NCBI GenBank assembly: GCA_016617855.1
Contig: JAECUM010004451.1
Span: forward strand, 1-64,000
Direction of reading: 5' to 3'
DNA: 64,000 bases
Source: Megalonaias nervosa
Lineage: Eukaryota > Mollusca > Bivalvia > Unionida > Unionidae
Under the pieces are notes generated by a model that searched no databases, had not been told where the DNA came from, and saw only the letters and a program-made list of their open reading frames with translations. Shown here one piece after another: positions 23,676 through 34,356 of this stretch. The position numbers and the translations under genes were made by a program. Position 1 is the stretch's first letter, and each line of letters starts with the position of its first letter.

Positions 23676-23885
23676 CACAAGGGGAGCTATTGTGGTTCAG
23701 TGCTTTGTACTGGAGGAGTGTGGGTTTGAGACCTGCCCTGACCAGGCTGGGTCAGCAACCTCAGTGCATCCATGGGCAAGGCACCTTTCTGTAACTGCAA
23801 TATAACCGTAAATTTATTGATATGCCATAAAACACCATGCAAACAAATTTGTTGAATGTTTTTGTAACAAAACAACAACAACAAA
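23676..23885 (+). mobile_element. tRNA-derived SINE
   Basis: The head 'GGGGAGCTATTGTGGTTCAG' followed by 'GTGTGGGTTTGAGACC' matches the A-box/B-box arrangement of a tRNA promoter (B box GGTTTGAGACC, one or two changes from GGTTCGANNCC). The body contains 'CATGGGCAAGGCACCTTTC', a motif common in animal SINEs. An ACAACAACA tail closes it near 23885. Confidence 0.6.
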
Positions 23886-24359
23886 AGTGCAACAAATGTG
23901 ATAATATATTGACCAAGCACATTCTCATTCAAGATGTTGCTAAGGAATGTTTCATATTTGCAATATTTAGCTAGTAAAATATCATGCTGTGGTGTCAGAC
24001 AAGTTAAGTTGATGCATTATTACATGATAATGGGTAAAATGTGAAACCATGGCAGTGTCTGATAGAACCTCCAGCTGATATTGATTCAGTTTTTAAAGTT
24101 TGAATGAAATCAATATGGGGGTTTCATTTAAGAGTTGAACATCATGTTATACTAGATTCATGAAGTCACAAAGCTTGTAATCAATAACACACTATGCATG
24201 AATGGCCTTTGCTCCACTTTGGAAAAACCATTCATGCAGAGCATATGGTGAAGGCTGTTCATGAATAGTGTCTAACTAGTTTTCAGTCTTCATGATTTCA
24301 CAAATGCTGTAAAATACAAAGTTGAGTATTAAGTGAAGCAATGGCTGTTCATGAATTTT

Positions 24360-24605
24360 CTAGCTTCATTATTGTATAAAATATGAAGTTCAGTTCTTAT
24401 AGTTATAAATATATATTAAAGTAATAACAAATCTCAAGAATAAATAACAGCATTATCATTTTTAACCATTGTTTAGACATATAGCCGAAACTCATCAGAA
24501 TGGCAGAAGAATACATTAGTAGTTCCTTTCTGTTGTTATGTGCTTATAACTTGTAGTTTTTGCATCACATAATATTAACCAATCTAAATGCTTGTTACAA
24601 AGACT
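24360..24605 (+). repeat. Dispersed repeat B, copy 2
   Basis: Second copy of the family at 20035-20290, with the same order of shared strings ('gaagttcagttcttatagttata', 'aataaataacagcattat', 'ctaaatgcttgttacaaa'). Confidence 0.55.
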
Positions 24606-25104
24606 TTTATAAAAATTTTAATTATAATCTAATAAATAAAATTTTACATATATATTTATTGCATATATGAAACATACTGAAAATCTTAAAAAACAATTTC
24701 TCAGGCTGGAAAAGCAAAAAATTATTAAAATTTTATTATATTACATGAACACTAATATAATAACCATTACATTTTCAAAATAAAGATGACATACGAATAT
24801 GATATAGCAGATCTGGATTTAATCATTCAAATTATTGCATGATTTTGAAGGGAAGTATGTTTTAGGTAAATATACCAATGAACCATGGTATCATGTGCTA
24901 ATAATCTAGATGTACCTATTTGTAAGCATTCCAAACCAATTATTATTATTAGTATCAATGGATAATTAATTTATTTCAGTTCAAATATGCAGTTAAGACT
25001 GTGTGGATAAGGATTGTTTTTTTTATTATGTTTTTAGAACATACCTTCTTCTCTCCAATTCTAGTCTTCTTTACTGTCTTGTAACATATATTTTGATATT
25101 TTTC

Positions 25105-25265
25105 TTCACATTCCGTCCACTGTGTTGATTTATACCGGTTTATTCATTGTATTTTTTCTTCACATTCCGTCCACTTTGTTGATTTGTACCAGTTTATTCA
25201 GTTGTATTTTTTCTTTGGTTTCCATCCACCATGTTGATTTGTACTAGTTTATTGTTTGTATTTTT
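25105..25265 (+). repeat. ~62-bp tandem repeat, three copies
   Basis: The unit is 'TTTTTTCTTCACATTCCGTC' plus 'CACTTTGTTGATTTGTACCA' plus 'GTTTATTCATTGTA'. The third copy is diverged. Confidence 0.9.
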
Positions 25266-25419
25266 TATTTTTGAATCAAAAGCCTTTAGAAATCATATTT
25301 CAATATAAATGTTTCGTATATCTTGGTTATTACTTAGGAAAAATATCTGACATTGTGTTTCACTATTTTGGTTTCATGTGGGATAAATAGACAAACCATT
25401 CTTTTCATTATGTACATGC

Positions 25420-25745
25420 AGTACTCCCTCACTATATGATCTTTCATTATAGCATGGTTCTGTAATAAGGTGAGTATTGTCATTAATCCTATGGCGGTAT
25501 ACTTTATGAATCTTATAAACAGTGTTATAATGAGGGGATACTATATCATGTACTTCATTATAAGGTAGCTCACTATAAGGCAGCAAACTTCCATGAATGG
25601 TGTTATAATGAGGTAGTACAGTATCATTGACTTCATTATAAGGTAGTCTTACTATAAGGCAGCAAACTTCCATTAATGGTGTTATAATGAGGTAGTACAG
25701 TATCATAACTTCATTATAAGGTAGTCTTACTATAAGGTGGTATAC
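25420..25745 (+). repeat. ~80-90 bp tandem repeat
   Basis: 'TTCATTATAAGGTAGTCTTA' plus 'CTATAAGGCAGCAAACTTCC' plus 'ATTAATGGTGTTATAATGAG' recurs about three times, with a shorter decayed copy at the left. The minus open frame 25374-25706 is its translation. Confidence 0.88.
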
Positions 25746-26415
25746 TTTATTATTCTCATGGACAGGGTTAAATGAAGTTGTACTGTGATTGTTATGTAAT
25801 ACATCAGAGCAACGTATAAATGATGTACCAGCAGTTAGGAGTCATCTTAATTCCAAAACTTTCTCATGGGGACAGATTTTGATTTTGAAAATCCTAAGAA
25901 TTATTTTCACCAGTTTGCAGGGTTTTTTTGTGCGCAATCAGACATGATAATAAAAAAAACATAAATTTCTCCAAATTCTGAGAGTTTAACGCTAATGGGT
26001 TATTTTTAAGATCCATCATAAACCTTTACTTTGCATTTTGATTAGTAAATCTTTCTCCAGATTTGAAAATCTGACTCTGAGTGTACAAATGCATCCTTGT
26101 GATTGGTCAGCATGTTTTCCAGTATTATTTGGAGTCTACTGAAGAAGTTGTATGATGGGAGCCAGATATTAACTGAATCAGAATTTCTCAAAAATTTCCA
26201 TAAATAACAGGAAAGACCGTGTAACTTGTAATTGCAACTTATTTCTACAAACATATGGAATCTTTAATGCAATACAATAACAAAGTCGTCTTCAACATGA
26301 CACTAGTGTCCATTGCTCTTGGGGCACTAAATCCTTTTTTCCATTTCCAGCATTTGTCATTACTTACACATCAAAAAACTTACAGGTCTTAATATTATTA
26401 TCATTTTTGTTTGTG

Positions 26416-26419
<4 letters not shown>

Positions 26420-26481
<62 letters not shown>
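26420..26481. repeat. (AT)n microsatellite
   Basis: An uninterrupted AT run of about 60 bp. Confidence 0.97.
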
Positions 26482-26486
<5 letters not shown>

Positions 26487-26879
26487 TGTAGTTTCAAATG
26501 TTTCTGTAACCATACAAATCTTGATGCAGATGTGTTAAGCTGTCATTGACAATATTTTCTTTACTTGGTAGAGACCATGTTGTGACTCAGGAAAGGATAC
26601 AGTCATTATGGTTGTCTTAACCATTGTTTTTCTGTGTAAATTCAGTGCAGTATTTTTAGAGCAGCATTATAAAAAATACAAATTAAATTGAAAATAGCAG
26701 AAAGAAGATTCCAATCATAATTGTGCAGAGGCTTAGAACTGTTATGTGATGTCATTATCACATGGATCTGCGGCATCTTGCTAAATTGTCAAAAGAGAAA
26801 TAGAGATGAAAATCAAAACAACTCAACTGAAAACCATTTAATTACTGCAGAAAAGCTTGATTTGATTCATCATTTTCTT

Positions 26880-27125
26880 CCATTCAGTCTTGGTCACTCA
26901 GTGGTAAGCGTGCCAGTCTTGGTCACTCAGTGGTAGGCATGCCAGTCTTGGTCACTCAGTGGCAAGCATGCCAGCCTTGCAACAGAAGGGTGCTGGTTTG
27001 AATTTCACCACTATCAGTCCATATTGGCTACTATGGTGTATCATGTGATAGGAACTTTACTTCAGTTGCCTTGGCACTAAATAACCTTCATTTGTTGCCA
27101 TGCAGTAAACTACCAAGAAAAAAGA
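26880..27125 (+). mobile_element. tRNA-derived SINE with triplicated A-box region
   Basis: 'TCTTGGTCACTCAGTGGTAA' plus 'GCGTGCCAG' occurs three times head to tail (about 26888-26975). It is followed once by 'GGGTGCTGGTTTGAATTTCA', a B-box-like element, and a body ending near an A-rich stretch. The tandem unit is about 30 bp and overlaps the A-box position of a tRNA-type promoter. Confidence 0.6.
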
Positions 27126-27979
27126 AACATACCAATCAGTCGGACTGATAAATATTTGATATCAACAACCATTAACCAGATTGCTAATAAACCTCCATTG
27201 CAAGTGAGTATTTGGAATTTGTCTATTTGTAAAGCTGGCATTTGTCAAGTTGTCATGCATATGTGGCCTTGTCATGACAATCTGTCTAAATGATGTCACG
27301 CGACAAAACAGTTCTTATATCATTTCAAAACTATTTTCATTTCATTAAAGCATAAAATCTGAAGACCATATAATTCGATGAAAATAACATCTACAGACAT
27401 AATTATGTCTTATATTTTTTTAAGAATTGAGCGAGTTCTTGATGATATTGCCTGCAAATTCAGTTTCTGTTACTTGGCTCTGAAAGACATGTTTTATTGT
27501 ATCTGAATGCATCAGACATAAACCAAAATTTTTTTCTAATTATCCATTTTTGTTTTTAAAAACCTCAAGGATATCATGATTCCTCCATCCATCAGTCTCT
27601 ATGTAACCACATCTCTTAATCTGCTGCATAGAAATTAACAAAACTTTCTAGTTATTTTGCCCATGGGGTAACCATCTGCAAAAGGGGTGTTAAGACAATG
27701 GTAAGTCCCTGGGTGGGGGCCAAATGTCAGATTTACACCAATGACAGTCTTTACTATTTTTGTGTCCAAACTTTTTATATGCAGTTTTAACAGGAAGATA
27801 TTTTATATATTTAACAGAATTTGCTTAGTTACCCCTAGGTTGTAGTCTGGGATAGGGTGGGTTGCAGTACAAATCATGGAAATTTGCAATGTCAATCCAT
27901 TGCATTTGCTCTAAGTAAATTTTATTAACATCCTTTTGTTATGTTAAGCTTTCACAACTTTTTTTTACTTCTACCACAG

Positions 27980-28045
27980 CTGGACTGTGATATATTTTTT
28001 TCCAGCCCAAGCAATGTACTAATTGATGTCAATAAAATATGTTAA
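27980..28045 (+). CDS. Weak candidate terminal exon
   Basis: An acceptor (TTTTTTACTTCTACCACAG) is followed in phase 0 by an open frame LDCDIFFSSPSNVLIDVNKI ending at TAA 28043-28045. AATAAA lies inside it at 28031. The phase does not match the end of the exon at 22633, so if real, other exons must lie between. It may equally be a spurious site. Confidence 0.15.
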   Translation: MDCDIFFSSPSNVLIDVNKIC

Positions 28046-28424
28046 TATGGAATTATTGCCTTTCTTATGTTCATTCCATATTTGTAGTTTAATGACATTT
28101 TTCATCCTTTGTTTAGAGAAAGAGGGTATTTAATACATACATAAGGTGGCCTGAAATGTTAATAGCCATTGCCTGACGTCTTTTCACTGAAAATTAATAT
28201 GGCAGCCAGATTCTTGTGAAATTTAATTGTGAAAAGAAAATATGAAAAGACCGTGTTAAAAATGTGTAACAGATAACATTATTAAATATACTGGACTGTT
28301 ACCTTTTTGAGTTCGTGGATTTGCTGTTGCTACAGTTTTAGTGTTATCCTTCAATGCGTCAACAGTTTATTGCAAACTATTAGTTGATAACAATTACTTT
28401 TTCTTTCATAAAGCTATACTAATG

Positions 28425-28610
28425 AACTTCATTCAACAATTTGAGTCAAACAGCAAACTACAAAGATCCTGATCTGCTATAGCATAATGCACATGCCAAT
28501 CAGGGCCTGTTGTTTGTTCTTCTGATTACTCCTAACAAACTGCACAGATCCAATTCTGCCAGCGCATGATGCAATGGCAGATCTGGCAGTAGGACTCATC
28601 TTATAAGCGA

Positions 28611-28620
<10 letters not shown>
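28425..28620. mobile_element. Palindromic MITE family, copy 4
   Basis: Shares 'CAAAGATCCTGATCTGCTATAGCA', 'CTGCACAGATCC' and 'AGTAGGACTCATCTTATAAGC' with the other copies. Its right end abuts an AT microsatellite at 28613-28643. Confidence 0.7.
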
Positions 28621-28650
<30 letters not shown>

Positions 28651-28989
28651 TTTCTTACTACTGTTATTGAATCTGAAAGGCCTGTAAATTGACCAAAGGT
28701 TCATAGTCAAATGAGAAGTTATATTTTAGTATTTCCAAGAATTTATTTAACAGCAAGTATAGTTGTCAGATTGATGAAACAATAATATAGTCTGGTAGTT
28801 TAGTTCACAAACAAAAATGAACTTAACACAGAGCCCAGCCTCTTGAGGTGAATAAGAAACAAAAATTAAGAAGAGATCTTTTTGTAAAACTGTAATTCAC
28901 ACAAAGCTTATCACAACTTGGGGTGATCTCAAAGCTCTTTTGTACAAAGACATTAGTCTGAAATTTGGTTGAAGGGTAAATAATCCATA

Positions 28990-29275
28990 GGTTCATTAGC
29001 CCGAAGATATTTTTAAAGGGTACTTTCATAGCAGTTTGGGCCTTGAAGGTTGATTAGCCGGAAGATATTTGTAAAAGGGTTCATTCACAGAGATATGAGC
29101 CCCAGAGGTTCATTAGCCTGAAGATATTTGTAAAAAGGTTCATTCACAGAGATTTGAGCCCCAAAAGTTCATTAGGCTGAAGATATTTGTAAAAGGGTTC
29201 ATTCACAGGAATTTGGGTCCCAAAGGTTCATTAGCCCAAAGATATTTGTTAAAGGGTTCATTCACAGGGACTTGG
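28990..29275 (+). repeat. ~59-bp tandem repeat, 4-5 copies
   Basis: The unit is 'GTTCATTAGCCTGAAGATAT' plus 'TTGTAAAAGGGTTCATTCAC' plus 'AGAGATTTGAGCCCCAAAG'. Confidence 0.92.
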
Positions 29276-29599
29276 ACTATAACAATGATCATTGGGCAGA
29301 AGGTTTAATAGTCTAAAGTTTTTTATTTTATTTTTTTAATAATATTTATATTTTATAACTGTCAAGTATTACATATTCCTGCATTAAGTGAATGGCTATT
29401 TTATTGGTATTTGCAACCAATAGAAAAGGGTTGTAATCTTACAAAATGCCTTTAGAAAATTTATGCAGATCATAGTGTTTGCACGTTTTTTATTTAATTC
29501 ATATTTCAAGAAATTTCAAAAGGTTCAATCAGTAGATGAATTAATACATGTAATATATTCTTACTAAGCAGGCAATACTAAAGTCATAGCTATAGAATA

Positions 29600-29993
29600 A
29601 TAGATAGATGATAGGTAGACGGTTGGATATAGAATGAAACCAGTCGATAGATAAAAAGGTAGAATGAGGTAAATAGATGGTAGGATATAGAATGAGACCA
29701 GTAGATAGATAAAAGGTAGAATGAGGTAAATAGGTGGTTGGATATAGAGTGAGACCAGTCGATAGATAAAAAGGTAGAATGAGGTAAATATATGGTTGGA
29801 TATAGAATGAGACCAGTCAATAGATAAAAAGGTAGAATGAGATAAATAGATGGTTGGATATAGGATGAGACCAGCCAATAGATGAAAATGTAGAATGAGG
29901 TAAATATATGGTTGGATATAGAATGAGACCAGTCGATAGATAAAAAGTTAGAATGAGGTAGATAGATGGTTGGATAGATAACCCTAACCCTAA
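29600..29993 (+). repeat. 58-bp minisatellite ending in two CCCTAA units
   Basis: About six copies of 'GATAGATAAAAAGGTAGAAT' plus 'GAGGTAAATATATGGTTGGA' plus 'TATAGAATGAGACCAGTC'. The last copy runs into (CCCTAA)2 at 29982-29993. Minus-strand frames (SIYLILPFYLSTG type) are array translations. Confidence 0.93.
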
Positions 29994-30489
29994 AAGGCAA
30001 AAATACAATCATGGTATCGAGATGGCCAGAACAAGAACATTTAATCCCCTGTGTTGCTACTGACTTGGCTGAAATAATTACAGGTTTTGCATGAGAACAT
30101 TGTTGTCAGACATAACATGACAGATATTTGATGATAAGTCAAGAAGAAAAGTTGGAAGAGTATCTGGGAGAAGCCTGGACTCTCATCTCCGAAGAGAGAA
30201 AACTTTGAGAAAGTGGTATAAACACTTGCATGACCATTCGCTACCTCCAGTGACTTCTCTAGAGACCAAATGCATCAAAGTTCTCTTCAGGTGTCAACTC
30301 ATGACATATCATTACCCATGAAGAAACAAAGAAACAATGATACCTGGGAACATCATTATTTTCTGACTCACAGTTCATACACAGCTTCTTGGAATCGTGT
30401 GGTATGTGCTAAAAATGAACATTTTACATCAAAAGCCAAAAGAGGTTAAAGCCTATTTCATTAATACAGATGACATTCATTGACTCTGA

Positions 30490-30681
30490 ACCAGCTGGGT
30501 AGTTGTTTACTCTCCCAATGATCATAGTGTGGACTATTTTGATTCCTATCAATTGCATCCTCTGGAAGACAACATTAGTGACTTTATGAGAAGAAATGCT
30601 GTATCAACTCTGCTCAGTATTATGAGATTACAAGGATCAGTTTTCATGTTGTGTGGGCAATGTTGTGTGTATTTTCTTTAA
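30490..30681 (+). pseudogene. Decayed cysteine protease, Polinton/adenoviral C5-like
   Basis: One open frame from 30490 to the TAA at 30679-30681 shows a WVVVY strand, then VDYFDSYQL, and near its end LCGQCCVYFL. This order (Trp after the His position, the acidic YFDS block, and a Gln/Cys-rich CGxxC end) is that of the adenoviral-type proteases found in Polinton/Maverick elements and relatives. The residue before the Trp, normally the catalytic His, reads Ser here. No upstream domain can be followed in frame and stops surround it. The nearest parts (30130-30480) show no readable partner gene. I read it as a fragment of an old integrated element. The family assignment rests on motif memory. 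Confidence 0.4.
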
Positions 30682-30749
30682 CACAATCTTGGATTTCCTT
30701 AGGATGCTGAAGGACTTGTTTTCAGTTGTTGTTGTTGTGGTTTTAATGC

Positions 30750-30978
30750 CATCTTTCAGCATATGATAGACTATACATGGTGGCCAGTATAACTGGTGCA
30801 GGAAGAACCAAAGAAAACCCCAGTAAGAGTCACTGACCCACAGGAAACTACTGGAAAGCTTTCTCACATAACCACATTGGCCAAGTCCAAGACTCAAACT
30901 CTCACATACACAGATGGGATGGCAATGATCGGTAAAGGCGAGTGATTTAGACCACACAGCCATATGGGGCTCCTTGAC
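30750..30978 (-). mobile_element. SINE-like dispersed repeat A, copy 2
   Basis: Homologue of 6506-6722. On the minus strand its head 'GGCTGTGTGGTCTAAATCAC' and 'TCGCCTTTACCGATCATTGC' looks tRNA-derived. A TTG-triplet run at 30725-30740 probably marks its tail. It sits right beside the protease relic. Confidence 0.6.
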
Positions 30979-31559
30979 CATGAGTACTCTAGAAATGATG
31001 ATAAACTAGAAGGATGGTTTTGTGAACATTATGGCTATCTATTTTCTTTAGCACAGGAGTGTATTGTATGTTAATGACAAAATGACAGTGCCTTGGATCA
31101 CTGGAAATCACATTTGACTTCACAACATTTTTAAGCTTGTATTTACATTCAATTTTTGATGTGTTTGTGGTATTTGTTAATAAAGAGGAAGGGACACGCC
31201 ACAATCCTCCTTCTTTATAGTTGATATTTCATTTAGATGGACCGACTCAGATTGATAATTTAGGTATTTTTGTTAAAACGTGTTTGCTTGTTGTATTGAA
31301 AATAATTATTTTGGACATGTTTAGTCACATTCTCTCTTCGATCTTTGTTATGTTTTCTTTCACATTTCTATACCAAATTGGAGGTATATTTTCCTTCACA
31401 TGCATGCTCTTCCCATTAAAGCAGTGTGTTTGCCAGGTTTGCCAGCTTGCCTGTATATGACAGTGTGTATGTATATTTAATCCTCTTTTTCTACATCCTA
31501 ACATTTTTATGTGATAGTATATTTGTGTGTATGTAAGTATAATGTATGTAATTCACTCC

Positions 31560-32250
31560 TAAAATTTGTGTTGGTTAGTAAGTATATGGAGGCTTGATGT
31601 CTCCAATAGTGTGGTGGATAGTAATCAATAAGTAGTTGTGGGATAGTATATAAAAAGTGGGTATTTGATAGTAGGGCATGTGTTGGATAGTAATACAAAA
31701 GTGGGTGTCGGATAGTGTAAAAAAAGTAGGTGCTTGATAGTATAGGAGATATACTAGATATTATGTTTGTGTGATTTAATCTCCTTTCTTTTACATAATA
31801 CCCATTTCTTCTGATAATAGGTGTGGATTTTTAGATACTATACAAGGTGTTTGGGATTGTGGTGTGTTGGATAGTATGTTCGTGTGAACTCGTCCCTTCT
31901 TTTACATCATACCATTTTCTTCTGATAGTAGGTGTGGGGATTTTAGACAATACACAAAACGTTTTTGGACAGCGTATTTGGGGTGTTGGATAGTACAGGT
32001 GGTGTGGCACATAATATATTTGTGTGACTTCATCCCTTCTTTTACATCGTACCCCTTTCTGATAATATATTTACATTTTTAGACACTACGCGGGACATTT
32101 TGGATAGTGTGTATCAAGGGTAGTATAAATGGTGTGTTGGATAGTATGTGTGATTTCACTATTCATCTGATGGTAGGTGAAAATTGTTAGAAACTACACA
32201 AGGCATTTTGGATTGTGTGTTTGGGGTGTTGGATAGTAGATAAATAAGTA
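31560..32250 (+). repeat. Degenerate ~130-bp tandem repeat
   Basis: About four or five decayed copies of a block with 'GTGTTGGATAGTAT', 'CATCCCTTCTTTTACATCAT', 'TTCTTCTGATAATAGGTGTG' and 'TTTTAGACACTACACAAGG'. Short partial units with GGATAGTA continue on the left from 31560 and on the right to about 32440. Confidence 0.75.
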
Positions 32251-32584
32251 ATTGGATAGTATATAACTAGATATTTGATAATAGATAACTATTTCCATGT
32301 TAAATTCATGAAGACTCCCCATAACCTTGTAACCATTGAAGCCGTACACTTTCAACTCTTTTTTTCCCATGTTAAATAAGGTTTGGATAGTAATAAAAAA
32401 AGCATGTGCTCGATGGTACTCAAAAGAAAATGTGTGTTGGATAGTGTCTAACATGTTAACATTACATTTCTTGTACATCCCATACATTTTTCAACATGGA
32501 AACAACCTATAACAATCACAAAGTTAACATTACATTTTCCTGTGCCCCTTGTCGCAACATTAAGCGATTTAACTTCTATTTGTC

Positions 32585-32608
32585 GGGGGTGGGGGTGGGG
32601 GGTAGGGG
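32585..32608 (+). other. G-quadruplex-prone run
   Basis: Four G runs of 5, 5, 6 and 4 separated by T, T and TA meet the usual G4 pattern with very short loops. Confidence 0.85.
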
Positions 32609-32934
32609 TTCAAAGATCACCAATTGCCATAAAAAGCTGTTTAATTTGTATCCATATTTTTGTGTTATTTATTCATTTATTTATTTTTCGATCGGGTGGA
32701 AATTAAAGCGGTCAAATAAATACAGAAACATTATCCAATAAAATAAAACTAAGTTTAAAAAGGGTCCCAAAATCATCAGGTGTCTGCGATATTAACATTG
32801 ATAACGGTACTAATTCAAACTATATTCTAATATATTAATCCCTGATTTTACTGCATGTTGTTTTTGTTTTAGTTCTTCAATTATTTATATATTTTTTCAT
32901 TTAGGCAAGAAACTCGCCAATCAGTTTCGATGTT

Positions 32935-33015
32935 AGCACGTTCTATGTTGATTCATTAGTATGTTCTCGGTTGATTCAGTAATATGTTCTAAGTTGAATT
33001 ACTAGTATGTTCTGG
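32935..33015 (+). repeat. Short degenerate tandem repeat
   Basis: 'TATGTTCT(A/C)(A/G)GTTGATTCA' recurs about four times with a spacing of 25-28 bp. Confidence 0.7.
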
Positions 33016-33069
33016 CCATATGTTTGACACCCATGATCAAGCCGCTATTGTGCTGACGTGCCATTCAGC

Positions 33070-33071
<2 letters not shown>

Positions 33072-33111
<40 letters not shown>

Positions 33112-33129
33112 CATACATACATACATACG
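33072..33129. repeat. (CA)n and (CATA)n microsatellite
   Basis: A CA run at 33074-33109 followed by CATA units. Confidence 0.97.
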
Positions 33130-33544
33130 TTAAGTTTTGGACCTGTAAGAGTTAAATATATGAAGATAGTTTTGGGTGGGGGCAATGTTCTTTTAAAGCC
33201 ATGGTGTATTTTTTTCAATCTTAGATCGTGAAGGCCATTATGAGTTTGTCACTACCTTTCCCTTTTGAGAGTGAGTTGTAAATGTTGCATATGCATGGAT
33301 AATATTGTGGGTAATATAACGCATCGTTTGTCACTGGACTAATTTTACCAAGATACAACGATTTCTCTTTAAAAAAGAAGAGAAAAGCAGTCCGCCTTGT
33401 ACAGACTTCAAGATTTACACACGTACTATACAACTTACATTAGTGTCATGTCTCTGTGGTACCTATTTACATGTAAAGGTCGATTTCCTTTACATCTCAT
33501 TGTACACCTTTATTATTCAGTTAGCCTACATTTAAATTAATCTG

Positions 33545-34356
33545 CCAATTTAAACTGAAGCCATCCTGATCACCACTCAAAGATCTTCTCATTCAAGTCC
33601 TTTTCCTCAAACAATGAGTATCAGCAATACAAACATTAAATTTACACAGTCAGTACGAAACCTAGGCGTGACGCATCAGCTCCATTCGCAATTTTCTCTC
33701 GGTTGATGCCACTAAAAATCTTGTTTGCTCCTTAGTACTTTCAAGACTGAACTATTGTAATTCACTTCTATCTGGTTCGTCTTAGTATCTACAACAGAAA
33801 CTACCTTAGGACCATCCTTAGATTAAGAAGAACTGAGCACACACACCCTCGCTTGCTCTGCAACTTCACTGGCTAACCGTTCGATCCAGAATCAAACACA
33901 AAGTCTGTTCACAATACTACATTTTGTTGACTGGGTATGGTCCAATATACCTATCTGACCTCACCCACGTGTAGACCCAAACTAGAAAGTTACGCTCCTC
34001 TTCCAACACTTGCATTCTCATTGTTCCCATGTGGACGACGTTCTTTTACGTACCAGGGCCCAGTTACGTGGAACGAATTGACTGTAGATCTAAGACACTA
34101 CGATCTCATTCAGAGTGCTCTTAAAACACACCTATTTCAACTACAAGAAGAGACTTAAAGACTTAATAATGTTTACTTCCTTAACTGTTGTCAAGATGTT
34201 TATATTTTGTAATTTCATTTTGTTTGTTTTTGTAATCTTGTCATTGTACGTTTTTAATGTATTATCTAATGTTGTAAAGCGCTTAGAGCGTCTCTAGTTT
34301 AGGCGTTGTTCTAAGTCTACATTATTAGTAGTAGTAGTAGTAGTAGTAGTAGTTAT
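33545..34356 (+). mobile_element. L2-type LINE, 5'-truncated relic with 3' end
   Basis: In shifting frames the translation shows VRNLGVT, then LSRLNYCNSLLSG, LHWLTVRSRIKHKVC, a 'GP.YLSDL' block and RSFTYQGPVTWNELTVDLR ending KTHLFQLQEET (33937-34158). This order is the C-terminal part of L2/CR1-clade reverse transcriptases. The 3' UTR has 'TGTAAAGCGCTTAGAGCG', the usual hairpin-like end of L2 elements, followed by a (TAG)n tail at 34327-34354. Several frameshifts and stops show it is dead. It is truncated before the catalytic RT motifs. Confidence 0.75.

Noticed and set aside
29564..30012. Minus-strand frames of 104 and 140 codons rich in Tyr/Leu/Ser
   Set aside because: Translations of the 58-bp minisatellite.
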